Shown piece after piece: positions 57,035 to 64,000 of a stretch of DNA of 64,000 bases. The stretch comes from Deinococcus sp. QL22. Its GTDB lineage: Bacteria > Deinococcota > Deinococci > Deinococcales > Deinococcaceae. A program made the position numbers and the translations under genes. Within the stretch, counting starts at the first letter, position 1. Each line of letters begins with the position of its first letter. The notes below the pieces were generated by a model. It did no database searches. It had not been told where the DNA came from and saw only the letters and a program-made list of their open reading frames with translations. The stretch lies in assembly GCF_023370075.1 (NCBI RefSeq), contig NZ_CP097150.1, positions 372,001-436,000 of the forward strand. The letters run 5' to 3'.

Positions 57035-57208
57035 ATGACTCGGCGGAGAAGTCACTGGCTACTTGTGTTACTTGGCATGAATCTAATCTCCTCAGCTCTT
57101 GCTGAAGGCGGAGGTGCAGTGGGTGGCGGAGGTCTTCGCGTAAAGCGGCAATGTCAAGACAATACATATGTAGCATGTAAAATTCACTTTCCTCAATGCT
57201 CGATCTAG
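57035..57208 (+). CDS. 57-residue secreted or RiPP precursor candidate
   Basis: ATG 57035 has GGAGGAA seven bases upstream. MTRRRSHWLLVLLGMNLISSALA is a Sec-type signal peptide or hydrophobic leader, then EGGGAVGGGG and a 24-residue tail with Cys40, Cys48 and Cys55, Thr44 and Ser56, ending Q-C-S-I. A double-glycine-like border and small Cys-containing tail beside lanthipeptide enzymes suggest a substrate; but only two Ser/Thr are available, so disulfides or other chemistry are equally possible. Confidence 0.6.
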   Translation: MTRRRSHWLLVLLGMNLISSALAEGGGAVGGGGLRVKRQCQDNTYVACKIHFPQCSI

Positions 57209-57327
57209 TGTTTGAGCACTCAATAGTTGACTTGAGTGGCCTGTTTTGAATTGGTGCGAGAGTGATGACTTACATGAGAGGGCAACCTAAAAAGACGTAG
57301 GGGGTGAACATCATTCCGCAAAATGTG

Positions 57328-57345
57328 GAGAGGAGGTCTCCTCTC
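57328..57345 (+). terminator. hairpin between the two precursor candidates
   Basis: GAGAGGA-GGTC-TCCTCTC, perfect 7-bp stem with a 4-base loop, followed by GATTTGATG. Probably a partial terminator. Confidence 0.5.
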
Positions 57346-57497
57346 GATTTGATGATGGACTCGAATGTTATCTATGGGCCGCGCGGACCTCCGTACAGAA
57401 AAATTGCCATCAAACAGCACGCGTCCACGCCTCGACCCTTTATGAACGTTCGCAAGCACGCTTGAAAGGTCAGAGAACGACATTAGGAGGAACAATC

Positions 57498-58067
57498 ATG
57501 TCAGATGATCAACAGGGTTCAAAGTCTTCCGGCCAGTCTCCTGCCAGCACATCGAGTGATAGCACTGGCGGTGGCCAGCCACAGGGGGCTTCCTTCCTTG
57601 CCTCCATTGCTCCCAATGGTCAGGCGCCGCAAGGGGTAATGATCGCTGGATATTTGAGTGACAGCGGCCAGGGTGGGCGGACTAAATTGTACCTTGACCC
57701 CAATGCGAATACGGCAGTCGAGTTCGACCCGGCCGATATGGTAACCAGTCAAGAGTTACAGGGTAATGCGCTGCCCGGCTACACAGCGGTCTGGCTGCGT
57801 CCGAGCGCCACGGTTACCTATATTCAGATGCAGTCTCAATCCGTGAGTTCGTTTCTGCAAGGAACCATGGTCTCGAACGCAATGGGACAGGCAGGAGCGC
57901 AGGGGCTAGACACGGGGGGTGGAGCAGCTGGGGGAATGGCACCCGCTTTCCTCTCGATCTTTGGGTGCAGCGGGGGCGGCGGCTTTAGCCCTACCCGGTA
58001 CGATTCCTTCTTCTGGTGTAGAAGCCGTTTTGCGTGTAACCCACAGTCGCTTTCCTGCTTGTGTTAA
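57498..58067 (+). CDS. putative lanthipeptide precursor, 189 residues
   Basis: ATG 57498 follows TTAGGAGGAACAATC. Residues 1-35 are Ser/Gly/Gln-rich; 35-120 look folded (GVMIAGYLSDSGQGGRTKLYLDPNANTAVEFDPADM...), unlike a simple leader; 125-155 are Gly/Ala-rich; and the C-terminal 33 residues hold Cys157, 174, 180, 187 and 189 with seven Ser/Thr among them and end S-C-L-C. Five Cys and many Ser/Thr right before kinase, lyase and cyclase genes make it the prime substrate. The long ordered leader resembles the NHLP type in size but not in sequence. Confidence 0.8.
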   Translation: MSDDQQGSKSSGQSPASTSSDSTGGGQPQGASFLASIAPNGQAPQGVMIAGYLSDSGQGGRTKLYLDPNANTAVEFDPADMVTSQELQGNALPGYTAVWLRPSATVTYIQMQSQSVSSFLQGTMVSNAMGQAGAQGLDTGGGAAGGMAPAFLSIFGCSGGGGFSPTRYDSFFWCRSRFACNPQSLSCLC

Positions 58068-58184
58068 GGCACTTTTCAAAGCGGCTACGATGATTAGGGC
58101 CACATTGCGGTCACCCTTCTCAAACTTTCAAGAGTTTGCACTACACCATAGATAAAGGTTCTATGGCTGATGCGTCCTCTTGAA

Positions 58185-58220
58185 CCCTAGTGCAGGTCGG
58201 CGGTCCAGCCTGCGCTAGGG
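58185..58220 (+). terminator. hairpin between precursor and kinase genes
   Basis: CCCTAGTGCAGG / CCTGCGCTAGGG, a 12-bp stem with one G-T pair and 12-base loop, then CCTTTCTC. Same position as the hairpin in the YAPE cluster: partial terminator giving precursor excess. Confidence 0.75.
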
Positions 58221-58248
58221 CCTTTCTCACAGGAATGTTGAGGCATCT

Positions 58249-59367
58249 ATGCTAACGGAGAGCACGGTCATCCCGTATCTACTGCGCTGTGGTCTTATTC
58301 AGCATGCCGCCATCGTGGACGGCGATGTGATGGTGGTAAACGCATCTCGCCGCAACCGCAACTTTCAAGTCATCAGTCGGTATGGCCCGAGTTTTTTCCT
58401 TAAGCAGGGGCTCAGGCAAGATGACATTGTCTCACCTTCTCGGGAAGCTCAGGTGTACCGGGCATTTGAAAATCTCTCCAATTTCGAAGCACTTCACGCT
58501 CATCTGCCTCGGATGCATGCTTTCGATCCTGACGAAGATCTGCTCATCGTGGAACTGCTGGCCCATACAGAAAACCTGCGTGAGTATCACCGCCGCACGG
58601 GCCGATTTTCCACTTCACTGGCGGCTTCCCTGGGTGATGTGCTGGGCATCCTCCACGGCTCGTCCGACCGATCTCTTCAGTCTCTGACTGGTCTCGTTGC
58701 TCCTGAACCCGCAGCGTTTTACCTTTACCGTCCAGGTCTAGCGCTTCTGCGTGACTTTAGCCACGCCTGTATTGATCTAATCCAGATGATCCAACACTCC
58801 CCAGAGGTGTGCCGTTTTCTCGACGAAGTCAGGCAGGATTGGCGAGCGGAAGCGCCCATCCACCACGACGTGCGATGGGACAACATTCTTGTCGCTGCCG
58901 GGTCATCTCAGAAAGGAGCGAGGTCAGGCAAACGGCAGATCACATTGGTAGATTGGGAATCCTCAGGTCTGGGTGATCCCTGTTGGGATGTCGGTACTGT
59001 TTTTGGCGATTACCTGAGCTTCTGGTTGAGCTCTGTTCCAGTGGCAGGGAATGGGCCACCCGACCGCTATCTAAGCCTTGCACGTTACCCGCTTGAAAAA
59101 ATTCAACCCGCAATTCGCGCGTTTTGGCACGCATATATACGCCGTTTGAAACTAACACCAGAGAAGGCAGAAGAATGGCTGGTACGCTCCTCTAAATATG
59201 CTGCCTTGAAACTGATTCAAACAGGCCTTGAGCAGGTTCAGCGGGCGTCCCAGTGGACCTTGACTTCCGTGTGTCACCTGCAACTCGGCATGAATGTGTC
59301 TCAGCGGCCGCGGGAAGGGAGTGTGGCGCTGATGGGTCTTTCCCATCTCGTGGGGGGAACAAGATGA
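58249..59367 (+). CDS. APH-like kinase for Ser/Thr phosphorylation (LanK/TvaC-type)
   Basis: 372 residues; TTGAGG upstream of ATG. A protein-kinase-like/aminoglycoside-phosphotransferase fold: FFLKQG (Lys52, ATP), IHHDVRWDNILV (catalytic Asp207, Asn212) and TLVDWESSGLGDPCWDVG (metal-binding Asp235). In class V lanthipeptides and thioamitides such a kinase phosphorylates precursor Ser/Thr before elimination. Overlaps the next gene by ATGA, so the two are coupled. An antibiotic-resistance kinase is an alternative but the context argues against it. Confidence 0.85.
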   Translation: MLTESTVIPYLLRCGLIQHAAIVDGDVMVVNASRRNRNFQVISRYGPSFFLKQGLRQDDIVSPSREAQVYRAFENLSNFEALHAHLPRMHAFDPDEDLLIVELLAHTENLREYHRRTGRFSTSLAASLGDVLGILHGSSDRSLQSLTGLVAPEPAAFYLYRPGLALLRDFSHACIDLIQMIQHSPEVCRFLDEVRQDWRAEAPIHHDVRWDNILVAAGSSQKGARSGKRQITLVDWESSGLGDPCWDVGTVFGDYLSFWLSSVPVAGNGPPDRYLSLARYPLEKIQPAIRAFWHAYIRRLKLTPEKAEEWLVRSSKYAALKLIQTGLEQVQRASQWTLTSVCHLQLGMNVSQRPREGSVALMGLSHLVGGTR

Positions 59368-61766
59368 GCGGCTATTTGGGGCAAGTGCAAGCAGTGGTGA
59401 ACGCTATTGTGATCGACTCGCCCACTACTTTTTCTTGGTACGGCCAACGCTCCTCGCAATTACCTCTGCGGATTCGACGGTCCATCACTCCGGAAGTCGC
59501 CCGGGCACATTTACTCGCCACCTTACAGAATCAGCTGTATGGCAACTTCTACCAAATCGGTTTTGTCGCCCCTACCGTTTCAGATGGAGCGGGCCGTGAT
59601 ACAGACCACCTGGTGCCGCTTACGGAGGCTCTTTCAAAGGCCAACACAGGGCAGGGATGCTGGGAGCCAGGGTGGGAAGTAACGGGCTTAGAGCCAGGCT
59701 GGGTTATGGTGCAACGGCGGGGTTTGACTCTCCATGTATCGGAAGGCCAGTATTGTGTGCTTGACGGCAGACCTGCTGAGATAGGCGGCTCCGTCAGTGT
59801 GCGTCTGCCTCACGAATCATTTGAGGTATCCCCCGGCTTTTACATGGCACTTAGCGACCAGCCGCTTATTTGGGACGGTGATGAGACTCTTATACGGGTC
59901 TATTGGAACCTCAGACCTGAGGCAGCGGCACTGTTGGTGTCAAGCGTGACCACTCGGCTAAATGCTGAATCCATCGGGTTCCGGCTCAAAGTGCTTACCG
60001 CTCCCACCCAGTACCTTCGGTGTGACGCTGGCGTGCTCTACTTCCTAAAAAAAGATTATGCTCGAGCTGCTAGCCTGCTTCCGAACATCTGTCAGGAATT
60101 GGGAGAGGGGTTGAAGAAAGAAACGCCGAGCTTTACGAAAGTTCTGGCTTCTGGCGTGGGATTGGCCGAGGATCCAGGCCAAGGTGAAAGTTTTGGCCAG
60201 CACCGCTGCCAACTCTTGGCCGAAGGCTTAATTCGTGCTCACGAACGAAACCAACAAACTGTCCCTACCCGCCTTGAGACGGTGGTAGAGTGCTTCGCAG
60301 AATCTGGGATTGACTTACAACTTCCTTATCTCAGCGGCAAGTCCCATGACCTGTATGAACCTTGGTTTGTGCCTCCAGCAGTACCAACTGTGCGGATTCC
60401 TCTGCCTGCATCCACTTCCGTTGCTACAAGCGCAGCGTTCCTTGACACTGCCGATCAGCTTGCTCAACGCATCGTTCACGAAGCGGTGTGGCACCGTGAC
60501 CACTGCAACTGGCTTGGCCTCGTGCCTAGGTCTGACGGAAAGGGCCATTTAGGCCTCACCTACGGTGCGATGGGATCCAATCTCTACGATGGTACGGCGG
60601 GCATTGCATTGTTCCTGGCGGAACTTGCTCTTCGCACCGGGGACTTAGCTACGCGCCGCACTGCACTCGGAGCAATACGCCAGGCGTTGCATGCTGCCGA
60701 GACCCTCCCCCCTGACAATGTCCTTGGGCTCTACACTGGTTGGACTGGAATTGCCCTCACTGCCACCCGCCTTGCTACCCTATTGGGCGAAGAAGATCTG
60801 CGGGAACGGGCGCACGCAGTGTGGCGCCGAGCGCTACAGGTACCCCGGAAGGTAGGAACTTTTGATCTGCTGTCTGGACGCGCTGGCGCGATCATTGCCC
60901 TTATCGCCTTGCATGCCCTGCTAGACGATCCACCAGCTTTAGAAGCCGCCATCCTGTTGGGGGACGAACTGTTGGTGTGTGCTCAGAAGTCGAAGTTGGG
61001 CCTTTCATGGCAGTCAGACACTGCCTTCGTTCACCCCAACTTGACAGGCCTATCTCACGGAACTGCTGGGGCAAGTTTAGCGCTCTTGGAGCTTTTCCAA
61101 GCTACAGGCAACCTCGCTTATCGGCAGGCGGCGGCAGGCGCATTTGACTACGAGCGGGCTTGGTTCTCGCCGGAGGAGGGTAACTGGCCGCATCTACAGG
61201 AGGAGCCGGTGCGCGGTACACGGCCTGGAACTAGGCTGCCCTTCCGTGTTCAATGGTGCCATGGAGCACCTGGAATTGCTCTCTCCCGGTTACGCGCCTA
61301 CGAGCTCCTCGGCAGTGCAGTGTGCCGGGAAGAGGCGCTGATCGCACTGGACACCACATGGAGGGGTACGGTAGAAGCGCGGCGTAGTGGCTCCCTAAGT
61401 TTCTGTCTATGTCATGGTTTGAGTGGTAATGCGGAGGTGCTAACGGCTGGAGCACAAGCCATCGGGTGGCGCCCGGGTGAAGCGATGCAGCTTGCCTGGG
61501 ACATCGCACAGGAGGGAATGGAAGCTTACAGTTCTCCAGGGCGGCTCTGGCCGTGCGGTATTCCCATCCCAGCCGCCGAGACATTAGGGCTGTTCTTAGG
61601 CCTTGCTGGCATCGGGCATTTCTATCTGCGAATGCATGACTCTACCGTGCCATCGATTCTCCTTCTTAGGCGCGAGGAATACGTCTCACGCTTGGACGAC
61701 AGAGTTCCTTCCCGAAACTTCCATCCTCCTCAAGTAGATGCAAACCTAACCGTTCAACAACGCTGA
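59364..61766 (+). CDS. HopA1-LanC fusion: phospho-lyase and cyclase of a lanthipeptide
   Basis: 800 residues from ATG 59364. N-terminal 40-320: HopA1-like (T3SS effector family) lyase: FYQIGFVAPT, LVPLTEALSKANTG, LRRDAGVLYF-type LRCDAGVLYF and VYWNLRPEAAALLV. C-terminal 370-790: a LanC alpha-toroid with repeated G-x-x-G turns (GTAGIALFLAELAL, GWTGIALTATRLA, GRAGAIIALIAL, SHGTAGASLALLELF), WCHGAPGI (Cys632) and CHGLSGN (Cys683, His684) supplying all three zinc ligands. It would eliminate phosphate to give dehydroamino acids and then add Cys to form lanthionine. In class V these functions are separate (LanY, LanX). Confidence 0.88.
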   Translation: MSGYLGQVQAVVNAIVIDSPTTFSWYGQRSSQLPLRIRRSITPEVARAHLLATLQNQLYGNFYQIGFVAPTVSDGAGRDTDHLVPLTEALSKANTGQGCWEPGWEVTGLEPGWVMVQRRGLTLHVSEGQYCVLDGRPAEIGGSVSVRLPHESFEVSPGFYMALSDQPLIWDGDETLIRVYWNLRPEAAALLVSSVTTRLNAESIGFRLKVLTAPTQYLRCDAGVLYFLKKDYARAASLLPNICQELGEGLKKETPSFTKVLASGVGLAEDPGQGESFGQHRCQLLAEGLIRAHERNQQTVPTRLETVVECFAESGIDLQLPYLSGKSHDLYEPWFVPPAVPTVRIPLPASTSVATSAAFLDTADQLAQRIVHEAVWHRDHCNWLGLVPRSDGKGHLGLTYGAMGSNLYDGTAGIALFLAELALRTGDLATRRTALGAIRQALHAAETLPPDNVLGLYTGWTGIALTATRLATLLGEEDLRERAHAVWRRALQVPRKVGTFDLLSGRAGAIIALIALHALLDDPPALEAAILLGDELLVCAQKSKLGLSWQSDTAFVHPNLTGLSHGTAGASLALLELFQATGNLAYRQAAAGAFDYERAWFSPEEGNWPHLQEEPVRGTRPGTRLPFRVQWCHGAPGIALSRLRAYELLGSAVCREEALIALDTTWRGTVEARRSGSLSFCLCHGLSGNAEVLTAGAQAIGWRPGEAMQLAWDIAQEGMEAYSSPGRLWPCGIPIPAAETLGLFLGLAGIGHFYLRMHDSTVPSILLLRREEYVSRLDDRVPSRNFHPPQVDANLTVQQR

Positions 61767-61776
61767 GGTTCTCACC

Positions 61777-63195
61777 ATGGATGAATTTATGATCGGTGAA
61801 TCGCTGCCCGCGTTCCACGATGGGATGTTGCTCATCAAAATGAACAGCCAGGGACCGGCAGCGACAGCAATAGCGCAGGACACTGCTGGCGGAACAACAT
61901 TTATGGCAGCGGTGGATAGAGTCTCGGCTGCGACGACTGGCTTAGCTGCGTTGTCCTTCTACGAACGGGCTGGATTGATCAGCCAGGTTGTGCCGCTGTC
62001 AGCGAATACCAACTACATGCAAAGTGCTGTAGCGACAACTATGGCCGCTGCTACTAACCAGGTGGCTGGAGATGACTTGGGCGGCGTGAGCATAGTGCAG
62101 CTGACCCAAGACCAGGAGGCGAATCAGCTGCACCGTATCCTTAGCAGTGACCCTAATGTGGCGTACATCTCGCGTGTTCCAACTCGTTATCTGCTTGCCA
62201 AGGCCACAGGCATTGTAGGAGGTATACCACCCGCGCCTACGCGGATGTGGAACCTGAACAGGATAGGGTGGGAGCCTAAGATCGTAGACGTAAATGAGGC
62301 CAAGAAAATTCGAGTGGGGGTCTTCGACACTGGAGTGGATGTCACTCACCCAGACCTCATGAAGGGCATCGCTAGGTATACCGTGGCCTACCCAGATTTA
62401 CCCGGAAACGCCTCAGAGCAGGACATCGTTGGTCATGGTACTCATGTCACGGGTACGATTGGGGCAGGCATCAATGATGATGTGGGTATCAACGGCATTT
62501 GCCGCAGCCAGTTGCTGGTCTGGAAAATCTTTAACGATACTCCCACATACCTCCCCCGCGGCAATGTCTTTTGGTATCTCGTCGATCCCCTCCTGTACCG
62601 TCGGGCGTTGAATGACTGTTTACAAGGGAGTTTGGTGGACGTGCTCAATCTTAGTATTGGCGGCCCCCAGCCTCCAGATCAGTTAGAGCACGCTCTATAC
62701 ACCAAGTTGCTCGAAAGTGGGGTCACCATCGTGGCTGCAATGGGCAACGAACGTCAACAGGGAAGTCCCATCTCCTATCCTGCTGCGATTCCCGGAGTCA
62801 TTGCCGTCGGCGCGACCGGATTGAATGACACTGTCGCTAGCTTCTCCAACGCGGGCAATCACATCACCCTATGTGCACCAGGAGTTGCCATATGGTCGAC
62901 CGTTCCCACATATCCAGGCCAGGTTGGCTATCAGGCACTTCCTGGACCCGGTGGTGCTGCGCGCGGCCGCTCAATAGCTCGGGAAACGAACTATGCTGCA
63001 TTTAACGGCACCTCTATGGCTGCGCCTCACGTTTCAGCAGCCGTCGCCCTCCTACTTGCGAAGGGTACGAAGCCCGCTGACGTCCTTGAACTCCTCAAGA
63101 CTACTGCCGATCCTGTACCCGGAATGCGGGGACAAACTTGGCACCCGGATTACGGGGCTGGAAGGCTGAATCTGCGCCGCCTTCTCAGCGCATAG
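61777..63195 (+). CDS. subtilisin-family (S8) protease, likely leader peptidase
   Basis: 472 residues; GAGG before ATG, 10 bases after the fusion gene. Triad: Asp184 in VGVFDTGVDVTHPD, His220 in VGHGTHVTGT, Ser413 in NGTSMAAPHVSAA; VAAMGNE carries the oxyanion Asn. Residues 1-150 look like a propeptide. There is no Sec signal, so it probably acts in the cytoplasm or is exported otherwise. LanP-type removal of the precursor leader is the best inference. Confidence 0.9.
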   Translation: MDEFMIGESLPAFHDGMLLIKMNSQGPAATAIAQDTAGGTTFMAAVDRVSAATTGLAALSFYERAGLISQVVPLSANTNYMQSAVATTMAAATNQVAGDDLGGVSIVQLTQDQEANQLHRILSSDPNVAYISRVPTRYLLAKATGIVGGIPPAPTRMWNLNRIGWEPKIVDVNEAKKIRVGVFDTGVDVTHPDLMKGIARYTVAYPDLPGNASEQDIVGHGTHVTGTIGAGINDDVGINGICRSQLLVWKIFNDTPTYLPRGNVFWYLVDPLLYRRALNDCLQGSLVDVLNLSIGGPQPPDQLEHALYTKLLESGVTIVAAMGNERQQGSPISYPAAIPGVIAVGATGLNDTVASFSNAGNHITLCAPGVAIWSTVPTYPGQVGYQALPGPGGAARGRSIARETNYAAFNGTSMAAPHVSAAVALLLAKGTKPADVLELLKTTADPVPGMRGQTWHPDYGAGRLNLRRLLSA

Positions 63196-63252
63196 GCCGA
63201 ATCTCGAATGATGCCGTCGGTGGCGGTACAGAAAGGGTGAAGGGGGAACCTG

Positions 63253-63507
63253 ATGCAAACAATTTTCTTTATGTTCCGCTCCGAAATCCCGAGGGAACGT
63301 CAAAAAGATGTTTTGCATCAGGTGCAGGCTTGGTCTAAGATCCGCTCGGCAGACTGGTTTTCCCCAAATTCCACCGACCAGGACATCAGACGGTCCGCTT
63401 ACGTGGTTGTTGATGCCAGTACTGATACGTCAGCATTGACCAACCAGCTAAAGTCTTTGCCTGAGGTCGAGAGCGCGTTCATACCATCAGAACGGGGCTG
63501 GTATTGA
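63253..63507 (+). CDS. free-standing protease-propeptide-like protein (I9-type)
   Basis: 84 residues; GGGGGAACCT upstream. The pattern TIFFMFRSEIPRERQKDVLHQVQ ... AYVVVDASTDTSALTNQLKSLPEVESAFIPSERGWY matches the ferredoxin-like subtilisin propeptide/inhibitor I9 fold (V-x-V-x-A, P-x-V-x-x-V). Next to a subtilase gene it may chaperone or inhibit it in trans. Motif-level evidence only. Confidence 0.6.
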   Translation: MQTIFFMFRSEIPRERQKDVLHQVQAWSKIRSADWFSPNSTDQDIRRSAYVVVDASTDTSALTNQLKSLPEVESAFIPSERGWY

Positions 63508-63701
63508 TGGTGCAGGCGAAGCATTATCGATTCCCGCACAAGTCGGCAACACGAGAGAGCAAGAGCGTCGTACCTGTGTGGAATTTCGCCTGAATCGCAC
63601 AAAGCGTGGCCAACATTGGTCAAGATAGGTAGAAATTTCCGGTCTTTTACACTCGATATACTCTCGTCAGCTCCTTACCTCTAGGTCGACAGGAGGTTTT
63701 G

Positions 63702-64000
63702 ATGAGCATTCCAGTTTCCGTGCTGGATCTTGTACCTGTTATGGAAGGGCAGGACAGTCGGCAAGCTCTGCACCGCAGCCTTGACCTCGCTATTCATGTT
63801 GAAGAACTGGGATACAACCGATACTGGCTCGCCGAACACCACAACCTGCGGAGCACTTGCAGTTCCGCGCCCGAAATCATCTTGGGCCAAGTCGCGCATC
63901 GCACTCAGCACCTCCGCGTTGGTTCAGGGGGCATCATGCTGTCCAACCATGCGCCGCTCCGGGTGGCGGAGAGCTTTAGAACACTTGAAGCGTTTTTCCC
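63702..64000 (+). CDS. LLM flavin-dependent oxidoreductase, 5' part (runs off window)
   Basis: ATG 63702 follows CAGGAGGTTTTG. SVLDLVPVMEGQ, YNRYWLAEHHN and LRVGSGGIMLSNH are the luciferase-like family markers, close in type to the protein at 18954-19871. In class V clusters a luciferase-family reductase (LanJ) reduces dehydroalanine to D-alanine; this could be its counterpart, or an unrelated neighbour. The 3' part lies beyond base 64000. Confidence 0.85.
   Translation, partial: MSIPVSVLDLVPVMEGQDSRQALHRSLDLAIHVEELGYNRYWLAEHHNLRSTCSSAPEIILGQVAHRTQHLRVGSGGIMLSNHAPLRVAESFRTLEAFF

Noticed and set aside
58249..59367. Aminoglycoside resistance gene
   Set aside because: Motifs are shared, but the coupled HopA1-LanC gene and precursor context favour a RiPP kinase.

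Overview
The window looks like an accessory (plasmid or genomic-island) segment from a bacterium of the Deinococcus group. Support is indirect: GC-rich coding, several genes with a TANNNT box 6-7 bases upstream of the ATG (the leaderless-promoter layout known from Deinococcus), a typical mix of secreted META-domain and small hypothetical proteins, and IS4, IS630, IS3, ISL3, IS5, IS701 and IS200/IS605-type elements. Genus is an inference. I saw no rRNA, tRNA, CRISPR array or clear origin.

Three natural-product-like loci stand out. (1) 0-5.6 kb: a tightly overlapping operon (alpha/beta hydrolase-like protein, family 2 glycosyltransferase, AMP-dependent ligase, 4'-phosphopantetheinyl transferase, pyranose-2-oxidase-like GMC flavoenzyme), probably entering from the left. 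(2) 10.8-13.2 kb (minus strand): a putative RiPP cluster with a 98-residue precursor carrying three EVKF(S/T)YAPE repeats, then an M29-aminopeptidase-like enzyme, a small protein and a SAM methyltransferase; a perfect hairpin separates precursor from enzymes. (3) 57-64 kb: a lanthipeptide-type cluster with a 57-residue and a 189-residue Cys-ending precursor candidate, an APH-like kinase, an 800-residue HopA1-LanC fusion, a subtilase, a free-standing propeptide-like protein and an edge-truncated luciferase-family oxidoreductase. Kinase plus HopA1 lyase is the class V lanthipeptide/thioamitide dehydration chemistry; fusion of the lyase to a zinc LanC cyclase is the most novel point. A TPR-BTAD activator (51.7-53.7 kb) may control it.

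Between these lie: nuclease-like/HEPN proteins (8.2-10.8 kb); a regulator and MFS pump (13.4-15.5 kb); a QorB/HxlR redox pair (17.5-18.8 kb); a five-gene export/detoxification operon divergent from an MmyB-type regulator (19.0-24.8 kb); EamA transporter plus Lrp regulator (25.7-27.1 kb); NhaA, MscL and hydrolase housekeeping genes (28-31.5 kb); secreted proteins (31.7-37.4 kb); a LOV-GGDEF blue-light diguanylate cyclase (38.5-39.4 kb); LysR/VOC (41-42.4 kb); and a decayed phage-like or plasmid-like stretch (42.6-50 kb).

Decay is heavy. Many genes are broken by a single in-frame stop (secreted protein at 7 kb, carboxylesterase, VOC protein, Dam methylase, IS701 transposase), several exactly TGG to TGA at a conserved tryptophan. 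Three copies of a 204-bp hairpin-rich element, probably an IS200/IS605-derived non-autonomous unit, occur at 32.5, 32.7 (split by an intact IS4 element with 9-bp target duplication) and 38.2 kb.
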